From positions 1-64,000 of the forward strand of contig NZ_JAMZIK010000016.1 in NCBI RefSeq assembly GCF_024178315.1: a stretch of DNA of 64,000 nucleotides. Reading direction: 5' to 3'. The position numbers and the translations under genes are program-made. Each line of letters opens with the position of its first letter. Position 1 is the stretch's first letter. Positions 18,528 through 27,139 of this stretch are shown in pieces. The notes below the pieces were generated by a model that saw only the letters and a list, made by a program, of their open reading frames with translations, was not told the DNA's origin and ran no database searches. This DNA is from Siccirubricoccus soli (GTDB lineage: Bacteria; Pseudomonadota; Alphaproteobacteria; Acetobacterales; Acetobacteraceae).

Positions 18528-18759
18528 GGCTGTACGACTTGTGATTCCAAGAATATTCGCCGGAATCATTAGAGAAATCTCACAAAAGAAAGTCCAGCTT
18601 TCGAGTTCGACTGCGCGCTTCGCAAGAAAGCGAACGGGGCTGCGGCAAACGTTCAGCGTGGCTTAGCGATTTTCTCTGGCGTCGAGCGCGCCAGGCCCAT
18701 TAGACTCCGCGCATGCCCTCCGGCGGGCCGTCGAGCCTCCGGGGGGCCATCCTGGCGAT

Positions 18760-18778
18760 GACCTTCGGGTCTTTTTTT
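18760..18778 (+). terminator. Rho-independent terminator with TTCG loop, plus strand
   Basis: GACC-TTCG-GGTC followed by seven T. A textbook small terminator on the plus strand, yet both neighbouring genes are on the minus strand. It could end an unannotated short plus-strand transcript or an antisense RNA. Confidence 0.6.
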
Positions 18779-18820
18779 GCGGCAGGAGGGGGCGGTCGCC
18801 TGGCCGCCCCCGTCGCCCCG

Positions 18821-20242
18821 TCAGTCGCCGGGCTGCATGCCTACCAGGGCCATGAGATCGTAACCGCCAGCGGCGCCCCGCGACGCCGCGAGCAGCGCGC
18901 CAGCAGCGGCATTCGCCACGTCATCGTGGCCGCCCATGGGATGGTCAACTCTATCCCGGCCGCCGCGGGCCGTGCGGCGCTCCAGGGTCGCCAGCTGCTG
19001 AACCAGGCGCGGCCACTCGAGGAGCTCGATCCGGCGAGACATCAGTGTCGGGAGAAGGTTGAGGTAGATCTCAGATTTGACGAGCTCCGACGATTCATAG
19101 CTGACGCCGTGGGCGGCGAAGCGCTCGGCCGGCCAATGGCCGGCATAGCGGTCCCCGGTGACCCGCCGAAGGCCATAGTTGCCGAGGACCGCGGCGAAAT
19201 CCTGAACGACGGCATCCGGGCTGAAGGGCGCTCGGACCTCACGAACCAGGTCCAGGACGGCCACGTCGCCTTCCTGATGGGCAATGGCCAGCGTCATCGA
19301 GTCCGACGAGCCGCCCGAAGGGTCGCAAAATGCCACGTAGTCCGTGCCAGCAACGGGCGGGAGCTCGTGCCGGCCATCGACGACGCACGCCTCGACGACC
19401 TCGCGGCCAACGAAATCCGAAAGGTCGTCCCGGAACTGGCCGAGCCACTCGGCCGCCGCGGCAGCAGGGTCCTCCTCCAAGGCTTCTTCCACCACCTCCA
19501 ATGGAATGCTTGGGTTCATGTCCCGGGTGGCGGCCTGCCAAACAAGCACCCGCGCATCGTCCTTGCCGTGGAAACGCCTGTAATCATTGTAAAGTATGCC
19601 CTTGCGGCCGTAGGGGCTCGACGCCTTTAGCAAGCAGGCTCCCCGGATGCTGGCGAGGCCCGGCCGGATGGCGCGCAGGATCTCGTCAGCGGGGTTGGCG
19701 CTGTTCTCATCCCGCCAGAAAGCGGCTTCGTCCGCGAGTACGGCGGCGAAGGTGTAGCCGCGAGTCACGCGCCAGCTCGCCGTGGCGATTTCGATCGTAA
19801 CGCGGTTAGAGAGCTCCACCGTGTCGGATGTCTCGGCCTCCACCAGATCCGCCAATAACGGCACCGCCTTCAGCAGCCCGGCGACGTAGCGGAAGATCAC
19901 CCGTGCTTGGCGCCGGTCCGTTGCTATGATGGCCACAGTGGCTCGCTCGCCGGGAGCAAGGTGCGGCTCATAGTCACGGAACGCGGCGAGATACACGGCA
20001 ATCGTCGCCAGAATTCGGGACTTTCCGGCCCGGCGACCGACGATCAGCGTGCTTTCAATGAAGGGCACCGTCGGCGGCGTGGTGCGGCCCGTGTGTTTTC
20101 TGAAGACCTCCAGTTCCTCGTCACTCATCGTTTCCCCCAGGCCGGCCCAGGCCTTGAGGAATGCGCGCCAGGGCTGCCAGCTCGTCTCCCGGAAGAAGGA
20201 GGCGAAGATCTCTTTGTCGTCGAGGGCTTCGAGGATGTTCAC
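18821..20242 (-). CDS. Phage terminase large subunit
   Basis: 473 residues from GTG 20242 (GTGA overlap with the gene before). ATPase domain with Walker A VGRRAGKSR and Walker B VLADEAAFW, then an RNase H-like nuclease domain (DYVAFCDPSGGSSDSMTL; later VTGDRYAGHW and HDD near the end). It would cut and translocate DNA into a prohead. No portal or capsid gene follows, so packaging would need a helper phage or the gene is a relic. Confidence 0.85.
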   Translation of the reverse strand: MNILEALDDKEIFASFFRETSWQPWRAFLKAWAGLGETMSDEELEVFRKHTGRTTPPTVPFIESTLIVGRRAGKSRILATIAVYLAAFRDYEPHLAPGERATVAIIATDRRQARVIFRYVAGLLKAVPLLADLVEAETSDTVELSNRVTIEIATASWRVTRGYTFAAVLADEAAFWRDENSANPADEILRAIRPGLASIRGACLLKASSPYGRKGILYNDYRRFHGKDDARVLVWQAATRDMNPSIPLEVVEEALEEDPAAAAAEWLGQFRDDLSDFVGREVVEACVVDGRHELPPVAGTDYVAFCDPSGGSSDSMTLAIAHQEGDVAVLDLVREVRAPFSPDAVVQDFAAVLGNYGLRRVTGDRYAGHWPAERFAAHGVSYESSELVKSEIYLNLLPTLMSRRIELLEWPRLVQQLATLERRTARGGRDRVDHPMGGHDDVANAAAGALLAASRGAAGGYDLMALVGMQPGD

Positions 20243-20586
20243 TGGCGGCGCTCGGCGATGTGCTGCTGGAGGGTCTTCGAGGGGCGAGGGGCTTCCTTGA
20301 GACCCAGCTGGCGGAGGGCACGGGACAGGCTGTTAGTCCAAGCCAAATACTGGCGCCCAGCGGCTTCCCCCAAGGCTTTTCCTGCCGCGAGTTCTGAGTC
20401 CATGAGCGCCAAGTGCAACGAAAGCTGGGCGCATCGGTCGATCAGGAGACGCTGCGTCGCTGAAGGGGCCCCGCCGACATGCGCGGTCAGGTCGCGCCGC
20501 ACTGCCGCCATCAGCCGCGCCTCCCGGCGACGGCCGTCGATCGCGCGAAGCGCGGCAGGGCGGGAGTAGGGGCCGATCTCGGTCAA
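20239..20586 (-). CDS. Probable terminase small subunit
   Basis: 115 residues, directly before and overlapping the large terminase gene. Mostly helical (RREARLMAAVRRDLTAHVG, LLIDRCAQLSLHLALMD, QYLAWTNSLSRALRQLGL). The family is not certain from sequence; the call rests on position, size and helical content. Confidence 0.5.
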   Translation of the reverse strand: MTEIGPYSRPAALRAIDGRRREARLMAAVRRDLTAHVGGAPSATQRLLIDRCAQLSLHLALMDSELAAGKALGEAAGRQYLAWTNSLSRALRQLGLKEAPRPSKTLQQHIAERRQ

Positions 20587-20612
20587 GTTCTCCGCCTATC
20601 ATTGGTGTTTCT

Positions 20613-20694
20613 CGCCATTATATGGCGTCTATCTGGGCAGAATCTTCATCTATGGCTGATTGCGGAGCGAATTTCACTCACCCGGCGCCGGGTG
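20613..20694. promoter_or_regulatory. Two palindromes between terminase and resolvase (possible res/operator site)
   Basis: CGCCAT-TAT-ATGGCG at 20613-20627 and a perfect 16-bp CACCCGGCGCCGGGTG at 20679-20694 lie in the 185-bp gap between the divergent terminase and resolvase genes. Serine resolvases bind inverted sites next to their own genes, so this is a candidate res site, or operators of the divergent promoters. Confidence 0.45.
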
Positions 20695-20771
20695 GAGCGG
20701 AATTCGTCGGTTGACCGGCGGCGCCTTCAGTCCGTATAAATTCCCTAGACGCTCGTTTGGGGGCTTTGGAC

Positions 20772-21470
20772 ATGGCGACCGGCCGCTTCGTTTCGTACCT
20801 GCGTGTCAGCACGGATAAGCAGGGCCGCAGCGGCCTCGGCCTGGAAGCGCAGCGCGAAGCCGTCGCGGCCTTCCTGAATGGCGGCGCCTGGACTCTGCAG
20901 GCGGAATACGTCGAGACCGAGAGCGGCAAGCGCAGCGACCGGCCGGACTTGGCGAAGGCCCTGGCGCATTGCCGGCTGACCGGCGCAACCCTGGTCGTCG
21001 CAAAACTGGACCGCCTAGCCCGCAATCAAGCGTTCCTCATGTCCGTGTACGAGGGCAGCGGCGAAGGTGGCGTGGTCTTCTGCGACCTGCCGAACGTCCC
21101 GGCCGGGCCCGTGGGCAAATTCCTCGTGCAGCAGATGGCCGCGGTCGCCGAGCTAGAGGCGGGCCTGATTTCGGCCCGCACAAAGGCCGCGCTGCAGGCT
21201 GCCAAGGCCCGCGGCAAGGTGCTCGGCCGCAAGCCCGGCACCCCTGGCTACCTGCCCGATGCCGAGGCCGGCGCCGCCGCAGTGAAGGCCAAGGCCGATA
21301 GCTTCGCCGCAGTCGTTGCGCCGATCGCCCAACAGCTGCGCGATGAAGGCCAGAGCCTGCGCCAGATTGCCGACGCCCTCGCGGCCCGTGGCATCAGGAC
21401 GGCGCGGGGCGGCGCATGGACCGCGACCGCCGTGAAAAACGTTTTGGCCCGCCAACAGGCCGCCGCCTAA
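20772..21470 (+). CDS. Serine resolvase/invertase
   Basis: 232 residues from ATG 20772. Catalytic domain with FVSYLRVSTDKQGRSGLGLEAQ (catalytic Ser in RVST), then TLVVAKLDRLARN and ISARTKAALQAAKARGKVLG. The C-terminal region SLRQIADALAARGIRTARGGAWTATAVKNVLAR is an HTH DNA-binding part. Members cut both strands with a 5' phosphoserine link and resolve or invert DNA. The small size means resolvase/invertase rather than large integrase. It may resolve multimers of the element. Confidence 0.85.
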   Translation: MATGRFVSYLRVSTDKQGRSGLGLEAQREAVAAFLNGGAWTLQAEYVETESGKRSDRPDLAKALAHCRLTGATLVVAKLDRLARNQAFLMSVYEGSGEGGVVFCDLPNVPAGPVGKFLVQQMAAVAELEAGLISARTKAALQAAKARGKVLGRKPGTPGYLPDAEAGAAAVKAKADSFAAVVAPIAQQLRDEGQSLRQIADALAARGIRTARGGAWTATAVKNVLARQQAAA

Positions 21471-21638
21471 GTCATCCCGCACCGAACGCCAATGGCTAAC
21501 GCACGCGCGTAACCCTTTGGGGACACGACAGCGTAGCGCAGTGCCAATGCGCGAGGTGTCCCGCTCGCCGTTTCCGTGCTGACGCATGGGAATTCTAATG
21601 CGACGCGGATTTTTCGCGAAGCTCCTCCCCCACTCTCG

Positions 21639-24620
21639 TCACGGCGAGAGCCCTGCGGCGATGCCGCGCGGGTACGGGATCCGCGGCACGGGGGCCCGGA
21701 CGACCACTGCACTCGCGGTCTGGGCCGGCGGAGCGAGCATGACCGCATGGCGCACGACGATGGTCGGCTTTGGGGGCGCTGCTACGGAAGGCGGCGGTAT
21801 CTCGGGCTCATAGAGGGCGAGTTCCGCCCCGGTGACGGCTTCCAGCCAGGCGCGGAGCGTCGGCAGGCGGTCGGGATGGGCCCATGCGGTTCGGGTCTTC
21901 GCCTTGGGGAGCGCCGGGCGGTACTCGACGCGAACCCAGGCCGGAACACGGGGACATTTCCCTATGGGAGTCATCCATAGGGGTTTGTCCCCGTGTTCCG
22001 CCGGAGGCTTGTCCCGCTGCAGGGCTTTCTTCGCGGCCTCCGGTGTCGGGAACAGCGTCGGGTAGGCGCGGGCCGCGTCGGCTGGGCTGGCCAGCACCAC
22101 GCCCTGGGCGGCCATGCGGGCCGAGGGGCCGGGGGCCTGCCATTCGCTCAAGGTGTCCAGGGGCAGCGGGGCGATCACGTCGCCGGCCAGCAACCAAACG
22201 TCCAAGGGATCGGCGGCGGTGCGGTTGATGCCCCTCCCCCGCCCGAAGACCTGCACTGTGGCGGCGTCAGTGATTGCGGCGCGGACGGCTTCAAGGTCGG
22301 GATCGGCGAAGGCGCGGACCTCGATCGGGGCCGCGGTGCCATCGCGCATAGTGGCGCCGCGTGTCACCAGGCCCGGCGTCTCCGCCGGCACAGGTCGGCC
22401 GGTCTGCGCGGCGGTAAGCTGGCGGGTTGCCTCCGGCGAGGCCATGGGCCGACCGATCTGGAAGAGATGCCGGATTCCGGGCCGGCCGGGCCGCGGCCCC
22501 CACTCGTCTCGGCCCTCGACCGCGCCGAAGTGGGCCGTCTCCACCCCAGGCAGGTCCGCGAAATACGGCTCTAGGGCTTCATAGGTGACGACCAGGGTGC
22601 GGGCGCCGTTGGTAACAAGCCGGATCCAGTCGCGGAGCTCGGCGATGCGGTTCAGGCGGCGTTGGTTCTCCTTTCCGCGCTTCGTTGGGTCGGCGCGCTT
22701 CTCCGGCTTGGGATCCGGGACGATGGACGATTTGCCGAAGCCGCCCAGCACCTGGTGGACGCGCATGTGCGGCGCCGCGGCGCGGACCTCTGCCAGCACT
22801 CCCAGGCTCGGCAGGCGGTGCCGCAGCAGGTCGGGCGCAAGGGTGGCGTCCAACTGCAGAAAGGGCAGCGCCTGGACGGCTTCCGAGACCTGGCGGACCG
22901 TGTGCAGCATGATGACCCGCTGCGACCCCTCGGCGCCCTCCCGGCGGCCCAATTCCACGCGGCCGGTTGCCTCGGCATCGCTCTGCAGCAACTCGGCCGC
23001 GGACCTCCAGAGCGCGGCCAGGCGCGGAATGGCGGCGTTTCCGGCGCAGAGTTCCACAGCCATCTTGCGGGCCTCGGCCGTCATGCCGGGCCGCATCGCC
23101 CCCGTGATCTTGCGTCGCCATTCCAGGCGGGCCGCCTTTGCGCAGCCCTCGGCGGTGAGCGTCGCGGCGACCAGTGCGGCGCGGGTAAGATACCCATCAG
23201 GCGAGGCATCAATCGCGTCCGCCAAGCGTCGGCGCAGGAAGTGCAAATCCGCGGTGGCTTCCTCATCGCGCCGCATCGGATCGCCGCGGAGCGGAACCGG
23301 ATGCTCGGCTTCCCCGGCCCGGAGCGTCTCGGCGCCGAGGGTACGGGTCTCCGCGCCGTCGAAGGTCCAGCCTTCATCGGCGACGACCAGGGCGAGGCCG
23401 GTGCTGAAGCCGGCAGGCAGCCTCCTCACCAGCAGGATTTCATGGGCTGCGACAATCAAGTCCGCCTCGGCGACGGCGGCCTTCTGCAGTTGGTATCCGC
23501 AGCGGCCGGCGAACGGGCAGCGGGCGCCGCCGGAAGATCCGCACACCGCGGATTCAATGTCCTGGTGAGCGGCCATGGCGTCGCGGACCGCCGGCAGGTC
23601 CATGCACATCGAAGCGCCGGTTTCGGGGTCCTCGGCTTCGCGTCCGCGCCAGGTCGCCACGCTCAGGCCGAGGGCAGCGATGCGGTCGGTGATTTCCGCG
23701 CCCAGGCGGTGCGTCGGGACGGTGAAGAGAACGCGGTACGGCAGGCCGTCGGCCTTTGCGCGGGCGATGAAGCGGGGAAGTTCGGCGGCGGTGATGCTGG
23801 TCTTCCCGGCTCCAACTTCCACCGCCAGGGCAGCGACCTCGGCAGCCTGGCGCTCGTCTTCCGCCGTCGCATGCCACGCGAGCGAGCGATCAAGGAAGCC
23901 GCGGACGTGGTGCCGGACCTGCGCCCGGGCCTCGCTTGCGGTAGCGGTCGGCAGCGGGTGGAGGGGCCGAAGCGGTGGAGATACCTCGGGCCAGAGCGCT
24001 GCGGCGCCGCCAATCTTGAGCACGTCAATCGCGCGGAGCAGGGCGGCGGTCAGCTCGGCCTTGTCGCGTAGCCGCGTGACGTGGCCGGCGCGTTCCGCCT
24101 CCCGCCATTCGGCGTCGGCGAGCGCCAGCACCGCAGCTTCAACGGAAGTCGCTCCGACGCTTACGCGGCGCGCATATGTCCGCGTGAGTCTTTCGACCGC
24201 GCCCGGCTGCGGGGACATCTCTGGCCAGAGTGCAGCGCCGCCGCCGCTGTCGAGCACATCCATGGCCCGGAGCAAGGCGTCGATCAGCGCATCGTCGTCG
24301 CGTAGCTGCACCCCTTCCGCGAGGACGGGTGTTTTGTGCACCGGATGCAGGGCGATGTGGCCTGCGCGTTCGGCCTCCCGCCATTCGGCGTCGGCGAGCG
24401 CCAGGATTGCAGTTTTGAGGGTAGTCTCGCCGGCCCGCAGGCGTCTCGCGTAGACGCGCAGCAAGCGTTCTACCGCGCCTGGCTCGGGCCAGGGTGAACG
24501 ATTCGTTTGCGTAGCCAGGACGGCATTGAGCCGAAGGCCGCGCTCCGCGTGCCCCACCTGAGGCCAACCGACCGCCTTGCGCGGGCCGGCTGGCGCCCCT
24601 ATTATGTCGCCGCTCGACAC
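21639..24620 (-). CDS. Large SF2 helicase, DinG/XPD-like with Fe-S cysteines and N-terminal tandem repeat
   Basis: 993 residues from GTG 24620 (a later start is possible). Residues 47-137 and 138-215 are two copies of a helical module (PGAVERL..YARR, LALADAEWREAERAGH, ALWPE.SP). Then Walker A VGAGKTS (about 269), four Cys (339, 360, 368, 374) placed like the Fe-S cluster of XPD/DinG, Walker B VADEGW (about 413), and a motif-VI-like QVFGRGRGINR (about 795). Likely the replication helicase of the element, or a defence/anti-defence helicase. The C-terminal 150 residues are Pro-rich and unassigned. Confidence 0.7.
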   Translation of the reverse strand: MSSGDIIGAPAGPRKAVGWPQVGHAERGLRLNAVLATQTNRSPWPEPGAVERLLRVYARRLRAGETTLKTAILALADAEWREAERAGHIALHPVHKTPVLAEGVQLRDDDALIDALLRAMDVLDSGGGAALWPEMSPQPGAVERLTRTYARRVSVGATSVEAAVLALADAEWREAERAGHVTRLRDKAELTAALLRAIDVLKIGGAAALWPEVSPPLRPLHPLPTATASEARAQVRHHVRGFLDRSLAWHATAEDERQAAEVAALAVEVGAGKTSITAAELPRFIARAKADGLPYRVLFTVPTHRLGAEITDRIAALGLSVATWRGREAEDPETGASMCMDLPAVRDAMAAHQDIESAVCGSSGGARCPFAGRCGYQLQKAAVAEADLIVAAHEILLVRRLPAGFSTGLALVVADEGWTFDGAETRTLGAETLRAGEAEHPVPLRGDPMRRDEEATADLHFLRRRLADAIDASPDGYLTRAALVAATLTAEGCAKAARLEWRRKITGAMRPGMTAEARKMAVELCAGNAAIPRLAALWRSAAELLQSDAEATGRVELGRREGAEGSQRVIMLHTVRQVSEAVQALPFLQLDATLAPDLLRHRLPSLGVLAEVRAAAPHMRVHQVLGGFGKSSIVPDPKPEKRADPTKRGKENQRRLNRIAELRDWIRLVTNGARTLVVTYEALEPYFADLPGVETAHFGAVEGRDEWGPRPGRPGIRHLFQIGRPMASPEATRQLTAAQTGRPVPAETPGLVTRGATMRDGTAAPIEVRAFADPDLEAVRAAITDAATVQVFGRGRGINRTAADPLDVWLLAGDVIAPLPLDTLSEWQAPGPSARMAAQGVVLASPADAARAYPTLFPTPEAAKKALQRDKPPAEHGDKPLWMTPIGKCPRVPAWVRVEYRPALPKAKTRTAWAHPDRLPTLRAWLEAVTGAELALYEPEIPPPSVAAPPKPTIVVRHAVMLAPPAQTASAVVVRAPVPRIPYPRGIAAGLSP

Positions 24621-24793
24621 TGAATATCAGCCGCGTCGCCCTGGCCGGGGTGGCGCGGCTTTTCCTTGTCAGGCGGTGCAGTGAACGACGGGCGAGCGGA
24701 CGCGACCGTCGGCGCGCCCTGGCTCTGGCGGATGCGCATCCCCTGCGCAGGCCTCGCGGCCAAGCCGGATCACCAGGTGCGACTTCTGAATGT
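24621..24793. other. Non-coding interval upstream of the helicase
   Basis: About 170 bp, likely holding the helicase promoter. I see no repeat or gene in it. Confidence 0.4.
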
Positions 24794-24845
24794 CTAACAC
24801 GCAACTAGCACGCATCTTCTGCTAACCCATTGAGTTAGCGTGCTA
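24794..24845. repeat. Arm-type repeats, right end
   Basis: CTAACACGCA (24794-24803) and CTAGCACGCA (24805-24814) at an 11-bp step, plus an inverted TAGCACGCT (24837-24845). They mirror the pair at 7581-7601 and lie 51-102 bp from attR, as expected for integrase arm sites. Confidence 0.6.
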
Positions 24846-24895
24846 CGATCTGCGCGCTTTTGACTGCCTAAGACACTGGATTAGTTAGTCTTTTC

Positions 24896-24947
24896 CAACC
24901 TTGCCAAGGTTGGGGTCGAGGGTTCGAATCCCTTCGCCCGCTCCAGT
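24896..24947 (+). repeat. attR core (52-bp direct repeat)
   Basis: Identical over 52 bases to 7485-7536. It holds only the 3' part of tRNA-Gly, with no acceptor 5' strand or D arm, so it is not a second tRNA. Confidence 0.93.
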
Positions 24948-25020
24948 CGGTCTCTCCCAGAACATTCTCTGTCGTAGCGGCGCTGTGCTGAGGCGCAGGT
25001 TTCCCGCGATTTTCGGCCGC

Positions 25021-25161
25021 GACCTTGAGGGTGGGTAGGCGGAACGAGGGCGGGTTTTCTCTCCGAAATGCCGGAGACTCTCCGGACCTTGAGGGTTGGC
25101 CGATTTAGCCAACAAGGTTTAGGGCTTTGTTTTTCCTCGACCTTGACGCCGCGGACCTTGA
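25021..25161 (+). repeat. Four GACCTTGA words
   Basis: GACCTTGA at 25021, 25085, 25139 and 25154, in a 250-bp stretch without genes just outside attR. GTTGGC/GCCAAC (25095-25113) forms a small hairpin between copies. Function unknown. Confidence 0.45.
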
Positions 25162-25169
25162 TGAAATTT

Positions 25170-25200
25170 AGCGAGGCGATTGCTCGGCAATAGCCTCGCT
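25170..25200. other. Long hairpin
   Basis: AGCGAGGC-G-ATTGC-TCG-GCAAT-A-GCCTCGCT: 13 paired bases interrupted by one G/A mismatch, with a 3-nt loop. No T-run follows, so it is probably not a simple terminator. It lies between attR and the helicase pseudogene. Confidence 0.55.
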
Positions 25201-25267
25201 GGCACAGAGTCGGATCGCTGTTTTAATTGCTCTGGGGTCCTGTGACCCAGACCATCATCGCAGCCCC

Positions 25268-27139
25268 TTGTTCGTAACCGATACGGCCTGTTCGATGCGG
25301 GCGCCGCATGCCGAGGCCAGACATCCGACGAATGACCAGGTGCCCGCCAAGCCGACTGTCGACCCGGGGGAACTGGTTACAATGGCGGCGGAGACTCTGC
25401 AGGTGCTCTCGACCGTCGCTGACAAGGCGCGATCGCTCCTGGGGCGTCCGAGCGGCGACGTGCCGGACGTGTTCACGCAGGTGAACACCGTCAACCAGCA
25501 GATGGCCGCCATCAACCTCGGGGCGCTGCAACTGCAGAACCAGGAAGACTACCGCCGGCAGTGCAGCGAGCCGGTGGTGGCTCGCATCGTCGCCATGGAG
25601 GACGATGGTACCCAGCGAATCTTTTTTGTCTCCCGTGTATCGCCGGTCCTTTCAAGGATCGCGGACGCTTCCCTCCTCAGCTATCGCGCTCCGCTCGGCC
25701 GCCTGGCTTCGCTGCCGGTCGGCGGCTACGAGACGATCATGGCGCCGCGGGGTCGGCGTGGCTTCGAGATAATTGAGCGCGCGGCCTTTCGTCCTGAACA
25801 AGGGTCTGGCGAGTTGGATGCCCGCGATGCGCGTGGAGGTGCTCGAACGCGGTGCGTTGACGATCCAGTCCCTGCGCGCCTTGCTCGGCGGCGCATCGGT
25901 GGCCGAGGAGGAGGAGGATTTCCTCAGCAGGCTGATCGCGGGCGAAGTTGCCGCTGTTGACGTCGTCGAGGGGTTCAAACGTGATCTCCTGCGCAGCATG
26001 ACGTTGCGGGAGAACCCGATTCTCGACCGCTTCCAGGATGAGGTGTTCCGCCTGCCGATGTCCAGCACGCATCGTGCTGATGGGCCCGCCCGGCAGCGGC
26101 AAGACGGCAACGCTGACCAAGCGGCTCGGCCAGAAGCTGGACCTCAGTCTGCTCGACCAGGAGGAGGACGATACGCGCCTTGTGCGCGCCAGCATCGCCG
26201 GGCTGGAGGGGCATCGGACCAGCTGGCTGATGTTTTCGCCTACCGACCTACTAAAGGTCTACGTGAAGGATGCCTTCAACCAGGAAGGCATCCTGGCGCC
26301 GGACGACCGGATCCAGACCTGGGCCACATTCCGAATGGAGCTGGGCCGGGATCATCTGCGGATCCTACGGTCTGTTCCGGGCCGCGGCGTCTTCGTGTTG
26401 TGGCCGCACCTGGACATTGTGCAGCAAGAGGCTCTGGAACGCTCGATCGCCTGGTTCGAGGCCTTCGATTCGTGGCAGCGCCGCAGGTTCTGGGCGGATC
26501 TGCGGGAAGGCGCGAAGCGCCTCGCCGCACAAGATGATGGCAGCATCCGTAGCACGGGACAGAGGCTGGAACGGCTGCTTGCCCCCGGCGCAGCAGGCAC
26601 GGATCCCGCGGTGCCGGTCTTGCTCGATGTCGGCGGTGGGCTTCAGGATCAGCTGGAAGCCATCGGCAAGCACGTGGACGGCATACCCCGAAAGGCCGTC
26701 AACACCGCGCTCTCGTGCAACAAGGGTTTCCTTGACGAGTTTGCCGCCTACCTCGCTCGCGTCGACGATGGCACCGCGGCGGAGCAGGAGGAAGCTGACG
26801 AGACGGATGAGGACGAGAATGACGAGGGCGATGTCGCGGTAGCGCCCAGTGCCTCCGCTGCGAGCGCATTCGCCGCCTACGCCCGCACCGTGAAGCGCGC
26901 CGCCCGCGCAGGCGGCGCGTCGGCGACTGAGGCCCGAACCCCGCACGGCGAAGATCTTGGCGTGGTTGAAAGAACGCATCCCGCCGCAGGCCGAGATGGA
27001 GGCGCTGGGTCGCGCGACGATCTTGCTTGGGACTTCCCCGACATCGACCTACGCGAGATCAACATCACCTATCGTCACAGCCTCCGCCTCAACGACTTTG
27101 CCCGCGAGATCGCCCAGGCGCTTTACAGCCGCGCCTTTA
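25268..27139 (+). pseudogene. Eroded UvrD-like DNA helicase
   Basis: One protein is spread over three frames. N-terminal part in frame from 25268 (or ATG 25295) to about 25785; then a shift to RPFVLNKGLASWMPAMRVEVLERGAL up to about 26055; then a second shift to RIVLMGPPGSGKTATLTKRLGQK (Walker A) up to about 26920. AWLKERIPPQAEMEALGRATIL is in yet another frame near 26957-27025, and TYRHSLRLNDFAREIAQAL returns to the previous one before the gene ends at an IS remnant. These are superfamily-1 helicase features. The helicase motifs beyond about residue 600 are missing. It may once have belonged to the defence island to its right. Confidence 0.75.

Larger units (their letters stand above)
7485..24947. 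mobile_element. 17.4-kb integrated island at tRNA-Gly (decayed prophage or satellite-like)
   Basis: Bounded by identical 52-bp repeats (7485-7536 and 24896-24947) that reproduce the 3' part of tRNA-Gly, with a tyrosine integrase gene starting at the tRNA side. Contents: HTH gene, small operon with regulator, AAA/TOPRIM protein, tape measure, RHH regulator, terminase, resolvase and helicase. Phage packaging and one tail gene are present but no portal, capsid or protease, so the element could not form its own virion. The integrity of both att copies suggests it may still excise. Confidence 0.9.

Noticed and set aside
18770-18820. GC-rich inverted repeat as terminase terminator
   Set aside because: On the minus strand it is followed by A, not T, so it does not terminate the leftward terminase transcript.
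18713-19630. 305-aa plus-strand frame opposite the terminase
   Set aside because: The minus strand has Walker A/B and nuclease motifs; the plus frame is a shadow, though the terminator at 18760 is real.
24896-24947. A second tRNA-Gly
   Set aside because: Only the 3' half is there; no D arm or 5' acceptor strand, so it is the attR copy.
24885-25115. Minus-strand reading frame ending GEGIRTLDPNLGKV near attR
   Set aside because: It is the antisense of the tRNA-Gly 3' end, a well-known spurious annotation; not a gene.
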